A DNA stretch of 64,000 bases from the NCBI GenBank assembly GCA_947502645.1, contig CANNAD010000001.1, positions 248,001 through 312,000 of the forward strand, in the 5' to 3' direction. Positions 29,127 to 40,443 of the stretch are shown one piece after another (position 1 is the stretch's first letter; each line of letters starts with the position of its first letter). Below the pieces are notes generated by a model. It was not told where the DNA came from. It ran no database searches and saw only the letters and a list, made by a program, of their open reading frames with translations. A program made the position numbers and the translations under genes. The DNA is from an uncultured Micrococcaceae bacterium (lineage in GTDB: Bacteria > Actinomycetota > Actinomycetes > Actinomycetales > Micrococcaceae).

Positions 29127-32100
29127 CTAGCGGAAGTCACTTCCCATGTCATAGTCATCCAGCGGAATCGCGTGGAACTCAGGACTCATTCCGCCCTCAG
29201 CGCCGGCGTAATCGAAGTCGCTGAACGCGCTCGGACCGGTGAAGAGGTTGGCCTTCGCTTCCTCCGTCGGCTCCACCGTTACCTTCGTGTAGCGATCCAG
29301 ACCCGTTCCGGCCGGGATCAGCTTACCGATGATCACGTTTTCCTTCAGGCCGAGCAGCGGGTCGCTCTTGCCTTCCATGGCGGCCTGCGTGAGAACACGC
29401 GTGGTCTCCTGGAAGGAAGCGGCCGACAGCCACGACTCGGTCGCCAGAGATGCCTTGGTGATACCCATGAGCTCGGGACGGCCTGACGCCGGCTTCTTGC
29501 CCTCGGATACAACGCGGCGGTTCTCTTCCTCAAAGCGGCTGCGTGCAGCAAGCTCTCCCGGAAGCAGGTCCGAGTCACCGGACTCGATGACCGTCACGCG
29601 ACGCAGCATCTGCCGGACGATTACCTCAACATGCTTGTCGTGAATGCCGACACCCTGGCTGCGGTAAACGGTCTGAACCTCGTCAACCAGGAACTCCTGT
29701 GCCTTACGCGGCCCAAGAATCCGAAGGATCTGCTTGGGATCAACGGCACCGAAGACAAGCTGCTGCCCAACCTCGACATGCTGTCCATCCTCAATGAGAA
29801 GACGTGCACGACGAAGAACCGGGTATGCAATCTCTTCGGAACCATCATCAGGAGTGACAACCAGACGCATCTGCTTGTCGGCGTCCTCGATGGTGACACG
29901 ACCCGCAGTCTCGGAGATCGGCGCGACACCCTTGGGGGTACGCGCTTCGAAGAGCTCCTGGATACGGGGCAGACCCTGGGTGATATCTTCCGCCGATGCC
30001 ACACCACCGGTGTGGAATGTACGCATGGTGAGCTGGGTTCCCGGTTCACCGATGGACTGCGCGGCAATGATGCCCACGGCCTCACCGATGTCCACGGTCT
30101 TACCCGTTGCCAGCGAACGACCGTAGCAGAGGGCACAAGTACCGACGGCAGACTCACAGGTGAGCACCGAGCGAATCTTGATCTCCGAAATACCGGCGTT
30201 GAACAGCTTGCCGATCAGGACGTCTCCGACATCCGAACCGCCGGTCGCGAGAACCTCACCGTCGCTACCGACGACGTCGACCGCCAGCGTACGTGCGTAC
30301 GCCGAGTTCTCGACCTCGTCGTGCAGCTTGAATTCGCCGTTCTGGTCAGCCACAGCGATCGGGACCGTCAGGCCACGCTCGGTGCCGCAGTCTTCCTCGC
30401 GGACAATGACGTCCTGCGAAACGTCCACCAGACGACGGGTCAGGTAACCCGAGTTGGCCGTACGCAGTGCGGTATCAGCCAGACCCTTACGGGCACCGTG
30501 TGTCGCGATGAAGTACTCGAGAACAGACAGACCCTCGCGGTAGGAGGACTTGATGGGCCTCGGGATGATCTCACCCTTCGGGTTCGCCACCAGACCACGG
30601 ATACCGGCAATCTGGCGAACCTGCAGCCAGTTACCTCGTGCACCCGAGGACACCATGCGGTTGATGGTGTTCTCCTTGGTGAGGCCCTTCATCATGGCCG
30701 CAGCAACATCATTGGTTGCCTTGTTCCAGATGTCGATGAGCTCCTGACGGCGCTCGTCGTCAGCGATAAGACCCTTGCCGTACTGGACTTCGACCTTCGC
30801 AGCCTGAGCCTCGTAGCCGGCCATGATCTCCGGCTTCTCCGGCGGAGCCAGAATGTCCGAGATCGCGACAGTCACACCGGAGCGCGTGGCCCAGTAGAAA
30901 CCGGCGTCCTTGAGGTTGTCCAGCGTTGCCGCCGTCACCACCTTCGGGTACCGCTCAGCCAGGTCATTGACAATCGTGGACAGCTGTCCCTTGTCCGCAA
31001 CTGCAGCTACCCAGGGGTAGTTATCGGGAAGCGTGTCATTGAACAGAACCTGTCCAAGGGACGTCTCGATCAGCGCCGGAGTGCCCTCTTCCCATCCTTC
31101 AGGAGCAGGCTGTGCCTCTGAGGGAACGAAGTTCGGAACACGAATCTTGACCAATGCATTGAGGTGCAGTTCACCCAAGTCGAGTGCCATGACGGCTTCG
31201 GCCGGAGTCGAGAACTGCCGCCCCTCGCCGACAGCGCCTTCGCGCTTGCTCGTGAGGTGGTGCAGACCGATGATCATGTCCTGTGACGGCAGGGTCACGG
31301 GACGACCATCGGATGGCTTCAGGATGTTGTTCGAGGACAACATCAGGATGCGTGCCTCTGCCTGGGCCTCAGGACTCAGAGGCAGGTGCACAGCCATCTG
31401 GTCGCCGTCGAAGTCAGCGTTGAATGCTCCACAGACGAGCGGGTGAAGCTGAAGTGCCTTACCCTCAACGAGCTGTGGTTCGAATGCCTGGATACCAAGA
31501 CGGTGCAGGGTCGGAGCACGGTTGAGCAGCACGGGGTGTTCCGTGATGATCTCTTCCAGAACGTCCCAGACCTGCGGACGGTAACGCTCCACCATGCGCT
31601 TGGCGCTCTTGATGTTCTGGGCATGGTTGAGGTCAACCAGGCGCTTCATCACAAACGGCTTGAACAGCTCCAGCGCCATCTGCTTGGGCAGACCACACTG
31701 GTGCAGCTTAAGCTGCGGCCCGACCACGATAACCGAACGGCCGGAGTAGTCAACGCGCTTACCAAGGAGGTTCTGACGGAAACGACCCTGCTTGCCCTTG
31801 AGCATGTCTGACAGGGACTTCAACGGCCGGTTACCCGGGCCCGTGACAGGGCGCCCGCGGCGGCCGTTGTCGAACAGCGAGTCAACAGCTTCCTGCAGCA
31901 TGCGCTTTTCGTTGTTCACGATGATCTCGGGAGCACCGAGATCCAGCAGACGCTTCAGACGGTTGTTGCGGTTGATGACACGACGGTAGAGGTCGTTGAG
32001 GTCAGACGTCGCAAAACGTCCACCATCAAGCTGAACCATCGGGCGCAGTTCCGGCGGAATCACCGGAACGGCGTCGAGGACCATGCCCAACGGGCTGTTG

Positions 32101-33017
32101 GAAGTGGTCAGGAACGCGTTGACAACCTTCAGACGCTTGAGGGCACGGGTTTTGCGCTGTCCCTTACCGTTCTGGATGATGTCGCGGAGCAGCTCCGACT
32201 CGGCCTGCATGTCGAAGTTCTCAAGACGCTTCTTGATCGCTTCGGCACCCATGGAACCTTCGAAGTACAGACCGTAGCGGTCGCGCAGTTCGCGGTACAG
32301 GCCCTCGTCACCTTCGAGGTCTGCGACCTTCAGGTTCTTGAAGCGGTCCCAAACCTGCTCGAGACGATCGATCTCGGCGTCGGAACGCTTGCGGATCTGC
32401 GCCATCGTGCGGTCTGCGGAATCGCGGGCCTTCTTCTTTTCGGCGGCCTTTGCGCCTTCACCCTCAAGACGAGCGAGTTCACCTTCGAGACCCTGCGCAA
32501 CAGCGGCGATATCCGCATCACGCTGGTCAACGAGGTGCTTCTTCTCGATGTCGTGCTCAGCCTGGAGGTTCGGCAGTTCCTTGTGACGGTTCTCTTCGTC
32601 TACCCACGTGATCATGTAGGCGGCGAAGTAGATGATCTTTTCGAGGTCCTTCGGCGCCAGGTCCAACAGGTAGCCGAGGCGGGACGGAACACCCTTGAAG
32701 TACCAGATGTGCGTGACGGAAGCAGCCAGCTCGATGTGGCCCATGCGCTCACGACGAACCTTGGCACGGGTAACTTCCACGCCACAGCGCTCACAGATGA
32801 TGCCCTTGAAGCGGACACGCTTGTACTTACCGCAGTAGCATTCCCAGTCGCGTGAAGGACCGAAGATCTTTTCGCAGAAAAGACCGTCCTTCTCCGGCTT
32901 CAGGGTTCGATAGTTGATGGTTTCCGGCTTACGTACTTCACCGTAAGACCAGTCACGGATTTCATCCGCGGTGGCTAGGCCAATACGCATGAGGCCGAAT
33001 GAGGATTCGCTGGACAT
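29127..33017 (-). CDS. rpoC: DNA-directed RNA polymerase subunit beta'
   Basis: Largest RNA polymerase subunit, 1296 residues. The N-terminal zinc ribbon ([20 protein letters not shown]), the clamp, the catalytic [16 protein letters not shown] motif with three Mg-binding aspartates, and the trigger-loop region with [20 protein letters not shown] are all present. Length fits the actinobacterial family, which lacks the large proteobacterial insertion. It follows rpoB by 61 bp; a strong hairpin follows its stop. Confidence 0.99.
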   Translation of the reverse strand: MSSESSFGLMRIGLATADEIRDWSYGEVRKPETINYRTLKPEKDGLFCEKIFGPSRDWECYCGKYKRVRFKGIICERCGVEVTRAKVRRERMGHIELAASVTHIWYFKGVPSRLGYLLDLAPKDLEKIIYFAAYMITWVDEENRHKELPNLQAEHDIEKKHLVDQRDADIAAVAQGLEGELARLEGEGAKAAEKKKARDSADRTMAQIRKRSDAEIDRLEQVWDRFKNLKVADLEGDEGLYRELRDRYGLYFEGSMGAEAIKKRLENFDMQAESELLRDIIQNGKGQRKTRALKRLKVVNAFLTTSNSPLGMVLDAVPVIPPELRPMVQLDGGRFATSDLNDLYRRVINRNNRLKRLLDLGAPEIIVNNEKRMLQEAVDSLFDNGRRGRPVTGPGNRPLKSLSDMLKGKQGRFRQNLLGKRVDYSGRSVIVVGPQLKLHQCGLPKQMALELFKPFVMKRLVDLNHAQNIKSAKRMVERYRPQVWDVLEEIITEHPVLLNRAPTLHRLGIQAFEPQLVEGKALQLHPLVCGAFNADFDGDQMAVHLPLSPEAQAEARILMLSSNNILKPSDGRPVTLPSQDMIIGLHHLTSKREGAVGEGRQFSTPAEAVMALDLGELHLNALVKIRVPNFVPSEAQPAPEGWEEGTPALIETSLGQVLFNDTLPDNYPWVAAVADKGQLSTIVNDLAERYPKVVTAATLDNLKDAGFYWATRSGVTVAISDILAPPEKPEIMAGYEAQAAKVEVQYGKGLIADDERRQELIDIWNKATNDVAAAMMKGLTKENTINRMVSSGARGNWLQVRQIAGIRGLVANPKGEIIPRPIKSSYREGLSVLEYFIATHGARKGLADTALRTANSGYLTRRLVDVSQDVIVREEDCGTERGLTVPIAVADQNGEFKLHDEVENSAYARTLAVDVVGSDGEVLATGGSDVGDVLIGKLFNAGISEIKIRSVLTCESAVGTCALCYGRSLATGKTVDIGEAVGIIAAQSIGEPGTQLTMRTFHTGGVASAEDITQGLPRIQELFEARTPKGVAPISETAGRVTIEDADKQMRLVVTPDDGSEEIAYPVLRRARLLIEDGQHVEVGQQLVFGAVDPKQILRILGPRKAQEFLVDEVQTVYRSQGVGIHDKHVEVIVRQMLRRVTVIESGDSDLLPGELAARSRFEEENRRVVSEGKKPASGRPELMGITKASLATESWLSAASFQETTRVLTQAAMEGKSDPLLGLKENVIIGKLIPAGTGLDRYTKVTVEPTEEAKANLFTGPSAFSDFDYAGAEGGMSPEFHAIPLDDYDMGSDFR

Positions 33018-33078
33018 ATGGTCCCTGTTCTCTCTTGTTCTCTTCAGTCTGAATGTCTATGGGTTACGGAAAAAGGTT

Positions 33079-36000
33079 CTAGACCTCTTCAACAGAGCTT
33101 GGCTCGGCCCGTGAGAGGTCGATTCCCAGCTCTTCCGCGGCCCGGAAGACTTCTTCATCCGAGTCACGCATTTCAATGGTGTTACCTTCCGTGGAGAGTA
33201 CTTCCACGTTCAGGCACAGCGACTGCATTTCCTTGATCAGAACCTTGAAGGATTCCGGAACGCCTGGCTCGGGGATGTTTTCACCCTTCACGATGGCTTC
33301 GTAGACCTTCACACGACCGTGGATGTCATCTGACTTGATGGTCAGAAGTTCCTGCAGTGTGTAGGCGGCGCCGTACGCTTCCAGTGCCCAAACTTCCATT
33401 TCACCGAAGCGCTGGCCACCGAACTGTGCCTTACCACCGAGCGGCTGCTGGGTGATCATGGAGTACGGTCCTGTGGAGCGCGCGTGGATCTTGTCATCAA
33501 CAAGGTGGTGCAGCTTCAGGATGTACATGTATCCAACGGAGATCGGGTCCGGGAACGGTTCGCCGGAGCGGCCGTCATAAACCTGAGTCTTGCCAGTGGA
33601 ACCGATCAGGCGCTGGCCATCACGGGTCACATTGGTCGAGTCAAGCAACCCGGTGATCTCTGATTCGGAGGCACCGTCGAAGACCGGCGTGGCAACCGTC
33701 GTCGGGCCGGACTCACGGGGGAAGTTCGGAAGGTTCTGGACCCAGTCCGGCTCGCCTTCGATCTTCCAACCCTGCTTTGCGGCCCAACCGAGGTGGATCT
33801 CCATGACCTGACCGACGTTCATACGTCCGGGAACACCCAGGGGGTTCAGGACGACGTCGACCGGAGTTCCGTCCGCGAGGAACGGCATGTCCTCGATCGG
33901 CAGGATCTTGGAGATAACACCCTTGTTTCCGTGACGGCCGGCGAGCTTGTCGCCATCCGTGATCTTGCGCTTCTGCGCCACGTGTACGCGGACCAGCTGA
34001 TTGACGCCCGGGGGCAGCTCGTCATCGTTGTCGCGGTCGAAGATGCGGACACCGATAACGGTTCCCGACTCACCGTGGGGCACCTTCAGTGATGTATCGC
34101 GAACCTCACGGCTCTTCTCGCCGAAGATTGCGCGCAGGAGGCGTTCTTCCGGGGTCAGTTCAGTTTCACCCTTGGGAGTCACACGACCGACGAGGATATC
34201 GCCAGCTTCAACCTCGGCACCGATATGAATGATTCCGCGCTCATCCAGAGCGGACAGCACCTCTTCACTCACATTGGGGATGTCGCGGGTGATTTCTTCC
34301 GCACCCAGCTTGGTGTCGCGTGCATCGACTTCGTGCTCTTCGATGTGGATTGACGTCAGAACGTCTTCCGAGACAACGCGCTGGGAAAGGATGATCGCAT
34401 CCTCGAAGTTGTGGCCTTCCCAGGACATGAACGCGACGAGCATGTTCTTGCCGAGGGACAACTCACCCTGGTCAGTGGACGGGCCGTCAGCGATAACGCC
34501 TTCAACCTCGAGCCGCTGGCCTTCTTCAACAACAACGCGCTGGTTGTAGGCGTTGCCCTGGTTGGAACGGGCGAACTTCATGATCGGGTAGCGCGTTTCC
34601 GTGCCGTCGTCATTGAGCATCGTGACCATTTCGGCCGACACTTCCTGAATGACACCCGGCTTCAGAGCGACAACGGAGTCACCGGCGTCAACAGCTGCGT
34701 CGGCTTCCATGCCGGTGCCGACCAACGGGCGCTCGGCACGAAGCAGCGGCACTGCCTGACGCTGCATGTTGGCGCCCATGAGCGCACGGTTGGCGTCGTC
34801 GTGCTCCAGGAACGGAATCAGGGCTGTAGCAACCGAAACCATCTGGCGCGGGGAAACGTCCATGTACTCGACCGCATTGGCCTCGATGAGAACCGGTTCA
34901 CCCGAACCGCCGCGGGTACGCACAAGAACCATGTCCTCAGCGAAACGCTGGTCAGCGGTCAACGGCGCGTTTGCCTGGGCGATCTGGCACTCGATCTCAT
35001 CATCGGCAGTCAGGTAATCAACCTGCTCGGTGACCAGACCGTCGACAACCTTGCGGTAAGGGGTCTCGATGAAGCCGAAAGCGTTGATGCGGCCATACGA
35101 AGCCAAGGACCCGATCAGACCAATGTTGGGGCCTTCAGGAGTTTCAATGGGGCACATGCGGCCGTAGTGCGACGGGTGGACGTCACGGACTTCCATACCC
35201 GCCCGGTCGCGTGAAAGACCACCGGGGCCAAGCGCGGAAAGACGGCGCTTGTGGGTCAGACCCGCAAGCGGGTTGTTCTGGTCCATGAACTGCGAAAGCT
35301 GCGATGTTCCGAAGAACTCCTTCATGGCAGCAACCACGGGGCGGATGTTGATCAGCGTCTGAGGGGTAATCGCCTCGACGTCCTGAGTGGTCATGCGCTC
35401 GCGAACCACGCGCTCCATACGGGACAGACCCGTGCGGACCTGGTTCTCGATCAGCTCGCCCACCGCGCGGATACGACGGTTGCCGAAGTGGTCAATGTCA
35501 TCCACCTCAACGCGGATGTCTGCTTCCTGACCGTCGCGGTGTCCCTTGATGGACTTCTCGCCGGCGTGGAGGGCAACCAGGTACTTGATCATGGCGACGA
35601 TGTCATCAGTGTCCAGTACCGAGCCATTTTCATCGCTGAGCGACTTGTTCAGACCAAGCTTGCGGTTGATCTTGTAACGACCAACCTTGGCGAGATCGTA
35701 GCGCTTTGCGTTGAAGTACAGGTTGTCCAGCAGCGTCTGTGCTGCCTCAACTGTGGGCGGCTCGCCCGGACGGAGCTTGCGGTAGATGTCCAGGAGGGCA
35801 TCTTCGCGGGTCTCGGTGGCATCCTTCTCCAGCGTTGCCCGGATGGAATCGTACTCACCGAACGTCTCGAGGATTTCGCCCTCGGTCCAGCCAAGCGCCT
35901 TGAGCAGAACCGTCACGGACTGCTTGCGCTTACGGTCCAGACGGACACCAACCTGGTCGCGCTTGTCGATTTCCAGCTCGAACCAGGCACCACGCGAAGG

Positions 36001-36585
36001 AATGATCTTCGCGGTGAAGATGTCCTTATCGCTCGTCTTGTCGACAGCGCGCTCGAAGTAGGCGCCCGGCGAACGAACCAGCTGCGAAACGACAACGCGC
36101 TCCGTGCCGTTGATGACGAACGTTCCCTTGTCCGTCATCAGAGGGAAGTCGCCCATGAACACGGTCTGCTGCTTGATTTCGCCCGTGTTGTTGTTCATGA
36201 ACTCAGCCTTGACGTACAAGGGGGCGGCGTATGTGGCGTCCCTGTCCTTGCACTCGGCCATCGTGTACTTGGGGTCCGCGAATTCCGGTTCCGAGAAGCT
36301 CAGGGACATGGTTCCCTGGAAGTCTTCGATCGGTGAAATTTCGTCGAAGATATCCGAGAGCCCTGAGGTTGTTGCCACGCCCTGGAGACCCTCTTCAAGG
36401 GCCTGCTCTACGCGTGTCTTCCACCGCTCATTGCCGACCAGCCAATCAAAGCTGTCGGTCTGGAGGGCCAGAAGATTAGGAACATCCAGAGGTTCGTGAA
36501 TCTTCGCGAATGAAATCCGGCGCGCTGCGTCAGGAATTTCAGAGTTGTTAGCGGTTGCATTATTAGCGGTGCTCGAGGCGACCAA
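33079..36585 (-). CDS. rpoB: DNA-directed RNA polymerase subunit beta
   Basis: RNA polymerase beta subunit, 1168 residues from the chosen start. The rifampicin pocket reads [20 protein letters not shown] followed by RLSALGPGG, with the usual Asp, His and Ser at the resistance positions, so it is predicted rifampicin-sensitive. I choose TTG 36585 (protein MVASSTANN) because GGAAGGA lies upstream at good spacing and it matches related RpoB N-termini; the frame also opens at GTG 36600. The C-terminus has the [20 protein letters not shown] motif. It is transcribed divergently from the thiolase gene. Confidence 0.98.
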   Translation of the reverse strand: MVASSTANNATANNSEIPDAARRISFAKIHEPLDVPNLLALQTDSFDWLVGNERWKTRVEQALEEGLQGVATTSGLSDIFDEISPIEDFQGTMSLSFSEPEFADPKYTMAECKDRDATYAAPLYVKAEFMNNNTGEIKQQTVFMGDFPLMTDKGTFVINGTERVVVSQLVRSPGAYFERAVDKTSDKDIFTAKIIPSRGAWFELEIDKRDQVGVRLDRKRKQSVTVLLKALGWTEGEILETFGEYDSIRATLEKDATETREDALLDIYRKLRPGEPPTVEAAQTLLDNLYFNAKRYDLAKVGRYKINRKLGLNKSLSDENGSVLDTDDIVAMIKYLVALHAGEKSIKGHRDGQEADIRVEVDDIDHFGNRRIRAVGELIENQVRTGLSRMERVVRERMTTQDVEAITPQTLINIRPVVAAMKEFFGTSQLSQFMDQNNPLAGLTHKRRLSALGPGGLSRDRAGMEVRDVHPSHYGRMCPIETPEGPNIGLIGSLASYGRINAFGFIETPYRKVVDGLVTEQVDYLTADDEIECQIAQANAPLTADQRFAEDMVLVRTRGGSGEPVLIEANAVEYMDVSPRQMVSVATALIPFLEHDDANRALMGANMQRQAVPLLRAERPLVGTGMEADAAVDAGDSVVALKPGVIQEVSAEMVTMLNDDGTETRYPIMKFARSNQGNAYNQRVVVEEGQRLEVEGVIADGPSTDQGELSLGKNMLVAFMSWEGHNFEDAIILSQRVVSEDVLTSIHIEEHEVDARDTKLGAEEITRDIPNVSEEVLSALDERGIIHIGAEVEAGDILVGRVTPKGETELTPEERLLRAIFGEKSREVRDTSLKVPHGESGTVIGVRIFDRDNDDELPPGVNQLVRVHVAQKRKITDGDKLAGRHGNKGVISKILPIEDMPFLADGTPVDVVLNPLGVPGRMNVGQVMEIHLGWAAKQGWKIEGEPDWVQNLPNFPRESGPTTVATPVFDGASESEITGLLDSTNVTRDGQRLIGSTGKTQVYDGRSGEPFPDPISVGYMYILKLHHLVDDKIHARSTGPYSMITQQPLGGKAQFGGQRFGEMEVWALEAYGAAYTLQELLTIKSDDIHGRVKVYEAIVKGENIPEPGVPESFKVLIKEMQSLCLNVEVLSTEGNTIEMRDSDEEVFRAAEELGIDLSRAEPSSVEEV

Positions 36586-36608
36586 GAGGGATCCTTCCAC
36601 AGACCTTC

Positions 36609-36640
36609 AGGCTATCCGCGACTCCGCGCTCATGTGTCAA
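36609..36640 (-). promoter_or_regulatory. Candidate rpoB promoter
   Basis: A perfect TTGACA (36635-36640, minus strand) lies upstream of rpoB. The best TAnnnT box is TAGCCT at 36609-36614 with a 20-bp spacer, longer than ideal; GATAGC at 18 bp is an alternative. The leader would be only about 20 nt. Confidence 0.4.
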
Positions 36641-36733
36641 AAAACCCGTTGTTAAATGACAAAGTGCACGACAAAGCCCACCGCTATATGAAGGCTGAGA
36701 TTATGAGGGGAATCGCAAATATCTACTGTACGC

Positions 36734-36763
36734 CTACTACACCAACATGTCTACTGGTAGTAG
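36734..36763. repeat. Inverted repeat in the rpoB/thiolase divergent region
   Basis: CTACTA...CCA is mirrored by TGG...TAGTAG around a 10-nt centre (36734-36763). It is a candidate operator or hairpin. Nothing in the window identifies a regulator for it. Confidence 0.4.
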
Positions 36764-36885
36764 TATTGCTCCCCCACTCTCGGGCCGCCCTCGATTCGGC
36801 TGACAGCGGAGCACCGGGTGTCGCTCAGGGCTCGGGGTAACCTTGATACGGCCCCTGCCCACGTTTGAAAGTGAGTTTCAACACC

Positions 36886-38088
36886 ATGAGTGTCCCAGAA
36901 AACCAGCCCACCGACGTCGTCATCGTTGGCGGGTCCCGCACCCCTCAAGGCCGGCTGAACGGACAGCTGGCCTCCTTCACCGCCGTCGAACTTGGTGGGT
37001 TTGCCATCGCAGGAGCGCTGGAGAAGTCGCGCGTTGAACCGGCCGACATCGACGCCGTCATCATGGGCCACGTTGTGCAGGCCGGCTGCGGTCAGAATCC
37101 CGCACGCCAGAGTTCCATCAAGGCTGGAATCGGCTGGAACGTTCCCGCTGTAACAGTCAACAAGGTATGCCTGTCCGGACTGACCGCAGTCATCGACGCC
37201 GCCCGGTTGATCCGCAGCGGCGAGGCGACAGTAGTGGTGGCCGGCGGCCAGGAATCCATGACCAACGGACCGCACATCCTTCCCGGCTCCCGTAAGGGCT
37301 GGACCTATGGAAACATCCAGGCCCTGGATTCCGTAGCCCACGACGGACTGACCGACGCCTTTGACGAAGAGTCCATGGGCGCCTCCACCGAGCGCGGCAA
37401 CGGCACACTCGGTATTGACCGGACGGCACAGGACGAGGTCGCGGCCTTCTCCCATCAGCGTGCGGCAGCAGCATCCGAGGCAGGCGTTTTCACCGACGAG
37501 ATTGTGCCGGTGACAGTACCCCAGCGCAAGGGCGAGCCCATCGTCCTCAACTCTGATGAGGGTATCCGGCCCACCACCACAGTGGAGAGCCTCGGCAAGC
37601 TGCGACCGGCCTTCAACAAGGACGGCGCCATCACGGCAGGGAACTCTTCACCGCTTTCCGACGGCGCTGCAGCACTGGTCTTGACCACGCGCGCCAACGC
37701 AGAAGCCAAGGGACTCGGGGTCCTGGCAGTCCTCGGAGAACCAGGACAGGTAGCCGGGCCCGATAACTCACTGCACTCCCAGCCCTCGAACGCCATTCAC
37801 AAAGCCCTGGAGCGTGCAGGCTGGACGACGTCGGACCTAGACTTCATCGAGATCAATGAAGCATTCGGGTCGGTTGCCTGTCAGTCTCTGAAGGACCTGG
37901 ACCTCCCGCTGGAGAAATGCAACCTTCACGGTGGGGCTATCGCCTTGGGCCACCCCATTGGAGCATCCGGGGCGCGTCTCGCACTCCATGCGGCCCTGGA
38001 ACTGAATCGGCGAGGCTCCGGCAAGGCCGCAGTTTCCCTGTGCGGAGGCGGCGGACAGGGTGAGGCCCTACTGCTCTATCGCGGCTAG
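36886..38088 (+). CDS. Acetyl-CoA C-acyltransferase (thiolase)
   Basis: Condenses or cleaves acetoacetyl-CoA (or longer 3-ketoacyl-CoA). The 400-residue product has the nucleophilic Cys95 in VNKVCLSGL, the catalytic His in GGAIALGHPIGASGAR and the second Cys in CGGGGQGEALL, so it should be active. Length is typical. The start is uncertain: ATG 36886 matches the family, while TTG 36865 and GTG 36871 are in frame upstream and no strong ribosome site is seen. The gene stands alone among translation genes, divergent from rpoB and convergent with rplL across a bidirectional terminator. Substrate chain length cannot be told from sequence. Confidence 0.95.
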   Translation: MSVPENQPTDVVIVGGSRTPQGRLNGQLASFTAVELGGFAIAGALEKSRVEPADIDAVIMGHVVQAGCGQNPARQSSIKAGIGWNVPAVTVNKVCLSGLTAVIDAARLIRSGEATVVVAGGQESMTNGPHILPGSRKGWTYGNIQALDSVAHDGLTDAFDEESMGASTERGNGTLGIDRTAQDEVAAFSHQRAAAASEAGVFTDEIVPVTVPQRKGEPIVLNSDEGIRPTTTVESLGKLRPAFNKDGAITAGNSSPLSDGAAALVLTTRANAEAKGLGVLAVLGEPGQVAGPDNSLHSQPSNAIHKALERAGWTTSDLDFIEINEAFGSVACQSLKDLDLPLEKCNLHGGAIALGHPIGASGARLALHAALELNRRGSGKAAVSLCGGGGQGEALLLYRG

Positions 38089-38118
38089 GATCGTTACTCA
38101 CGCCCACGCGTGAGGATC

Positions 38119-38156
38119 AAAAAGGCCCCCGCACTCCGAAGAGTACGGGGGCCTTT
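38119..38156. terminator. Bidirectional intrinsic terminator between thiolase and rplL
   Basis: AAAAAGGCCCCCG...ACTC CGAA GAGT...CGGGGGCCTTTT: a GC-rich stem flanked by A and T tracts, usable by both converging transcripts. It ends the thiolase mRNA on the plus strand and the rplJL mRNA on the minus strand. Confidence 0.9.
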
Positions 38157-38192
38157 TCATGGGTTGAACCAGAACGGTTCAAACCGAGGTTA

Positions 38193-38570
38193 CTACTTGA
38201 CGGTCACCGAAGCGCCGGCAGCCTCGAGGGCTTCCTTAGCCTTCTCGGCTGCTTCCTTGGTTGCGCCTTCCAGCACAGCCTTGGGAGCGGAGTCAACGAG
38301 GTCCTTGGCTTCCTTCAGACCCAGTGAGGTCAGGCCACGAACTTCCTTGATCACTGCGATCTTCTTGTCGCCGGCACCTTCGAGGATGACGTCGAATTCG
38401 GTCTGCTCTTCAGCGGCCTCTGCAGCCCCGCCACCGGCAGGACCGGCAACTGCGACAGCAGCAGCCGTTACGTCGAAGGTCTCTTCGAACAGCGTGACGA
38501 ACTCGGAGAGCTCGATGATGGTCAGTTCCTTGAAAGCTTCAATGAGCTCTTCGTTGCTGAGCTTCGCCAT
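38193..38570 (-). CDS. rplL: 50S ribosomal protein L7/L12
   Basis: Stalk protein recruiting translation GTPases. The 125-residue product has the N-terminal dimerisation domain ([18 protein letters not shown]), an Ala/Gly-rich hinge (residues 36-52), and the C-terminal factor-binding domain with [20 protein letters not shown]. Normal length. It is 64 bp downstream of rplJ. Confidence 0.99.
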   Translation of the reverse strand: MAKLSNEELIEAFKELTIIELSEFVTLFEETFDVTAAAVAVAGPAGGGAAEAAEEQTEFDVILEGAGDKKIAVIKEVRGLTSLGLKEAKDLVDSAPKAVLEGATKEAAEKAKEALEAAGASVTVK

Positions 38571-38634
38571 GGTGTGGCGTCCTTCCTATAGTCGGCACCG
38601 AACGGCACCTGATGTTTGTTGGGTGCGAGAGTTT

Positions 38635-39231
38635 CTAGCTCTCGTCGGTTGCCGTGTTCTCGGCGTCTGCCGACTCGGCTGCCGGAGTTTCGTCGGCCGG
38701 GGCCTCGGACTCTGCGGCGGGGGCTTCTGCTGCGGCGGGCGCACCTTCAGCCTCTTCACGCTTGACCCGTAGTGCGTCGATGGTCCGAGCCAGGGCAGAT
38801 GCAGGAGCCTTGAGGATCCCTGCAACCATGGCGAGCTGGTGCTCGCGCGACTCGAGAGCGGCCAGCGCAGCAACACCGGAAGCGTCAAGGGCCTTGCCCT
38901 CGAAGTATCCGGTCTTGATGACGAGCTGCGGATTGGCCTTAGCGAAATCAGTGAGGCTCTTTGCAGCAGCAACTGCATCGCCCTTGATGAACGCGATTGC
39001 AGTAGGACCTGCAAGCTGGTCATCAAACGCGTTGATGCCTGCTTCCTTGGCTGCAATGTTCGTCAGGGTGTTCTTGACGACCGAGTACTTGGTGTCCTGG
39101 CCGAGCGAACGACGCAGCTGCTTGAGCTGCGCTACGGTGAGCCCACGGTATTCGGTCAGGACTGCAGCCTCGGAATCCTTGAAATCGCTGACGATCTCTT
39201 CCACTGCTGACACCTTGATTGGCGTTGCCAT
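38635..39231 (-). CDS. rplJ: 50S ribosomal protein L10 with Ala/Glu-rich tail
   Basis: Base of the L7/L12 stalk; in E. coli the L10-L12 complex represses its own mRNA. The 198-residue product begins MATPIKVSAVEEIVSDFKDS and has AVLTEYRGLTVAQLKQLRRS. After residue 160 there is an acidic Ala/Glu/Pro tail of about 35 residues. The frame opens upstream to 39318, but ATG 39231 is the family start and has AAGGAGGG immediately upstream. The leader contains a terminator-like attenuator. Confidence 0.98.
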   Translation of the reverse strand: MATPIKVSAVEEIVSDFKDSEAAVLTEYRGLTVAQLKQLRRSLGQDTKYSVVKNTLTNIAAKEAGINAFDDQLAGPTAIAFIKGDAVAAAKSLTDFAKANPQLVIKTGYFEGKALDASGVAALAALESREHQLAMVAGILKAPASALARTIDALRVKREEAEGAPAAAEAPAAESEAPADETPAAESADAENTATDES

Positions 39232-39277
39232 AACCCTCCTTCCGGGGAAATAGTGCCGGCTATCCGGTCCCCGGAAC

Positions 39278-39306
39278 AAAAAACGCCCCGCGCAGATGCA
39301 CGGGGC
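39278..39306 (-). terminator. Attenuator-like terminator in the rplJL leader
   Basis: Stem GCCCCG/CGGGGC (39301-39306 and 39285-39290) followed in minus-strand transcription by CG and six T residues (39278-39283). It lies 47 bp upstream of the rplJ start and downstream of the candidate rplJ promoter, so it can only act on transcripts entering rplJL. Confidence 0.7.
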
Positions 39307-39457
39307 TGAACTCGACACAGCACGATTGACTGCGGAGTTTTGCTTCGTTCACCTGCGTAGGCCGTCCTCTGGGAGGAACTTTCGGATGGCTTCCACTTTA
39401 TGGTTGCACCGGGAGGTGCCAAGCAGGAGCCATCGACCGACGGTCTTTGGTCTGTCC
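39307..39457 (-). promoter_or_regulatory. rplJL 5' leader RNA
   Basis: The stretch between the predicted transcription start (about 39450) and the attenuator is non-coding. It is the expected site of L10-L12 binding in the L10 leader family, though I could not confirm the conserved kink-turn by eye. With the attenuator it makes a leader of about 220 nt. Confidence 0.45.
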
Positions 39458-39486
39458 AGCTTACGTGATTGGTGTCTGCGGTCCAA
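39458..39486 (-). promoter_or_regulatory. Candidate rplJ promoter
   Basis: Minus-strand TTGGAC (39481-39486), 17-bp spacer, TAAGCT (39458-39463). Both boxes are close to consensus. It lies between the rplA terminator and the rplJL leader, exactly where a separate rplJL promoter is expected. Confidence 0.6.
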
Positions 39487-39548
39487 ATCCTCGGTGCTGC
39501 CATGTGTCGATGGGGCCGTCAAAGAAGCGGCTGGCCTGGCGGTTAGAC

Positions 39549-39585
39549 AAAAAGGCGCCCGCGGCAAAAGCCGTGGGCGCCTTTT
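39549..39585 (-). terminator. Intrinsic terminator after rplA
   Basis: Stem GGCGCCC plus CGGC with an AAAA loop and one mismatch (arms 39554-39565 and 39570-39581), followed on the minus strand by a run of five T. It ends the rplKA transcript 28 bp after the rplA stop; A residues on the other side make it partly bidirectional. Confidence 0.85.
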
Positions 39586-39612
39586 GGCTACCGGTGTTTA
39601 TCCGGAAAAACC

Positions 39613-40320
39613 TTATGCGTCTGCCAGCACCTTGGTCACGTTGGGATCAATGCTGATTCCGGGACCAAACGTTGTGGCGACAGTAGCCTTCTGAATGTAA
39701 CGGCCCTTCGAAGCGGAGGGCTTCAGACGAAGTACTTCTTCCAGAGCCGCTGCGTAGTTCTCTGCGAGCTTCTGCGCGTCGAAGGAGACCTTGCCGATCA
39801 CGAAGTGAAGGTTGGAATGCTTGTCGACGCGGAAGTCGATCTTGCCGCCCTTGATGTCGGTCACTGCCTTGGCAACGTCGGGCGTTACCGTTCCGGTCTT
39901 CGGGTTCGGCATGAGGTTACGCGGACCCAGGACCTTACCCAGACGACCGACCTTGCCCATCATGTCCGGGCCGGCTACGGCGGCGTCGAAGTCCGTCCAA
40001 CCGGCGGCGACCTTTTCGATCATGTCGTCGGAGCCCACGAAGTCCGCTCCTGCAGCGATAGCGGCTTCCGCACGCTCACCCGTTGCGAACACGAGTACAC
40101 GAGCGGTCTTGCCCGTGCCGTTAGGCAGGTTGACCGTTCCACGAACCATCTGGTCCGCCTTGCGGGGATCGACGCCGAGCCGGAAGGCGATCTCTACAGT
40201 TGCGTCAAACTTGGAAGGGTTGGTTTCCTTCGCCAGCGTGATTGCCTCAACCGGGGCGTACTGCTTGCCTGCCTCGATCTTGGCTTCCGCTGCTTCATAT
40301 GCTTTGCTGCGCTTTGCCAT
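39613..40320 (-). CDS. rplA: 50S ribosomal protein L1
   Basis: L1-stalk protein that moves with E-site tRNA. The 235-residue product begins [20 protein letters not shown] and contains [20 protein letters not shown] and [20 protein letters not shown]. The frame opens upstream to 40374; ATG 40320 is chosen from the family start and AAGGAG upstream. It follows rplK by 123 bp and is followed by a terminator. Confidence 0.99.
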   Translation of the reverse strand: MAKRSKAYEAAEAKIEAGKQYAPVEAITLAKETNPSKFDATVEIAFRLGVDPRKADQMVRGTVNLPNGTGKTARVLVFATGERAEAAIAAGADFVGSDDMIEKVAAGWTDFDAAVAGPDMMGKVGRLGKVLGPRNLMPNPKTGTVTPDVAKAVTDIKGGKIDFRVDKHSNLHFVIGKVSFDAQKLAENYAAALEEVLRLKPSASKGRYIQKATVATTFGPGISIDPNVTKVLADA

Positions 40321-40443
40321 CTGCTTTTTCTCCTTGTGCAGTTGTGGTCTGCGGACCGCGCGCGGCCCTGCCACTGCGGCTCCGGTATGGAGCCGTCTTG
40401 TCTGATGATGTGTGGTGCCCGGAAGCTCTTCCGGACGGGGACG

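Noticed and set aside
29631-31121. A 496-codon plus-strand open frame over rpoC
   Set aside because: Antisense shadow of conserved RpoC coding sequence.
35251-36336. A 361-codon plus-strand open frame over rpoB
   Set aside because: Antisense shadow of conserved RpoB coding sequence.
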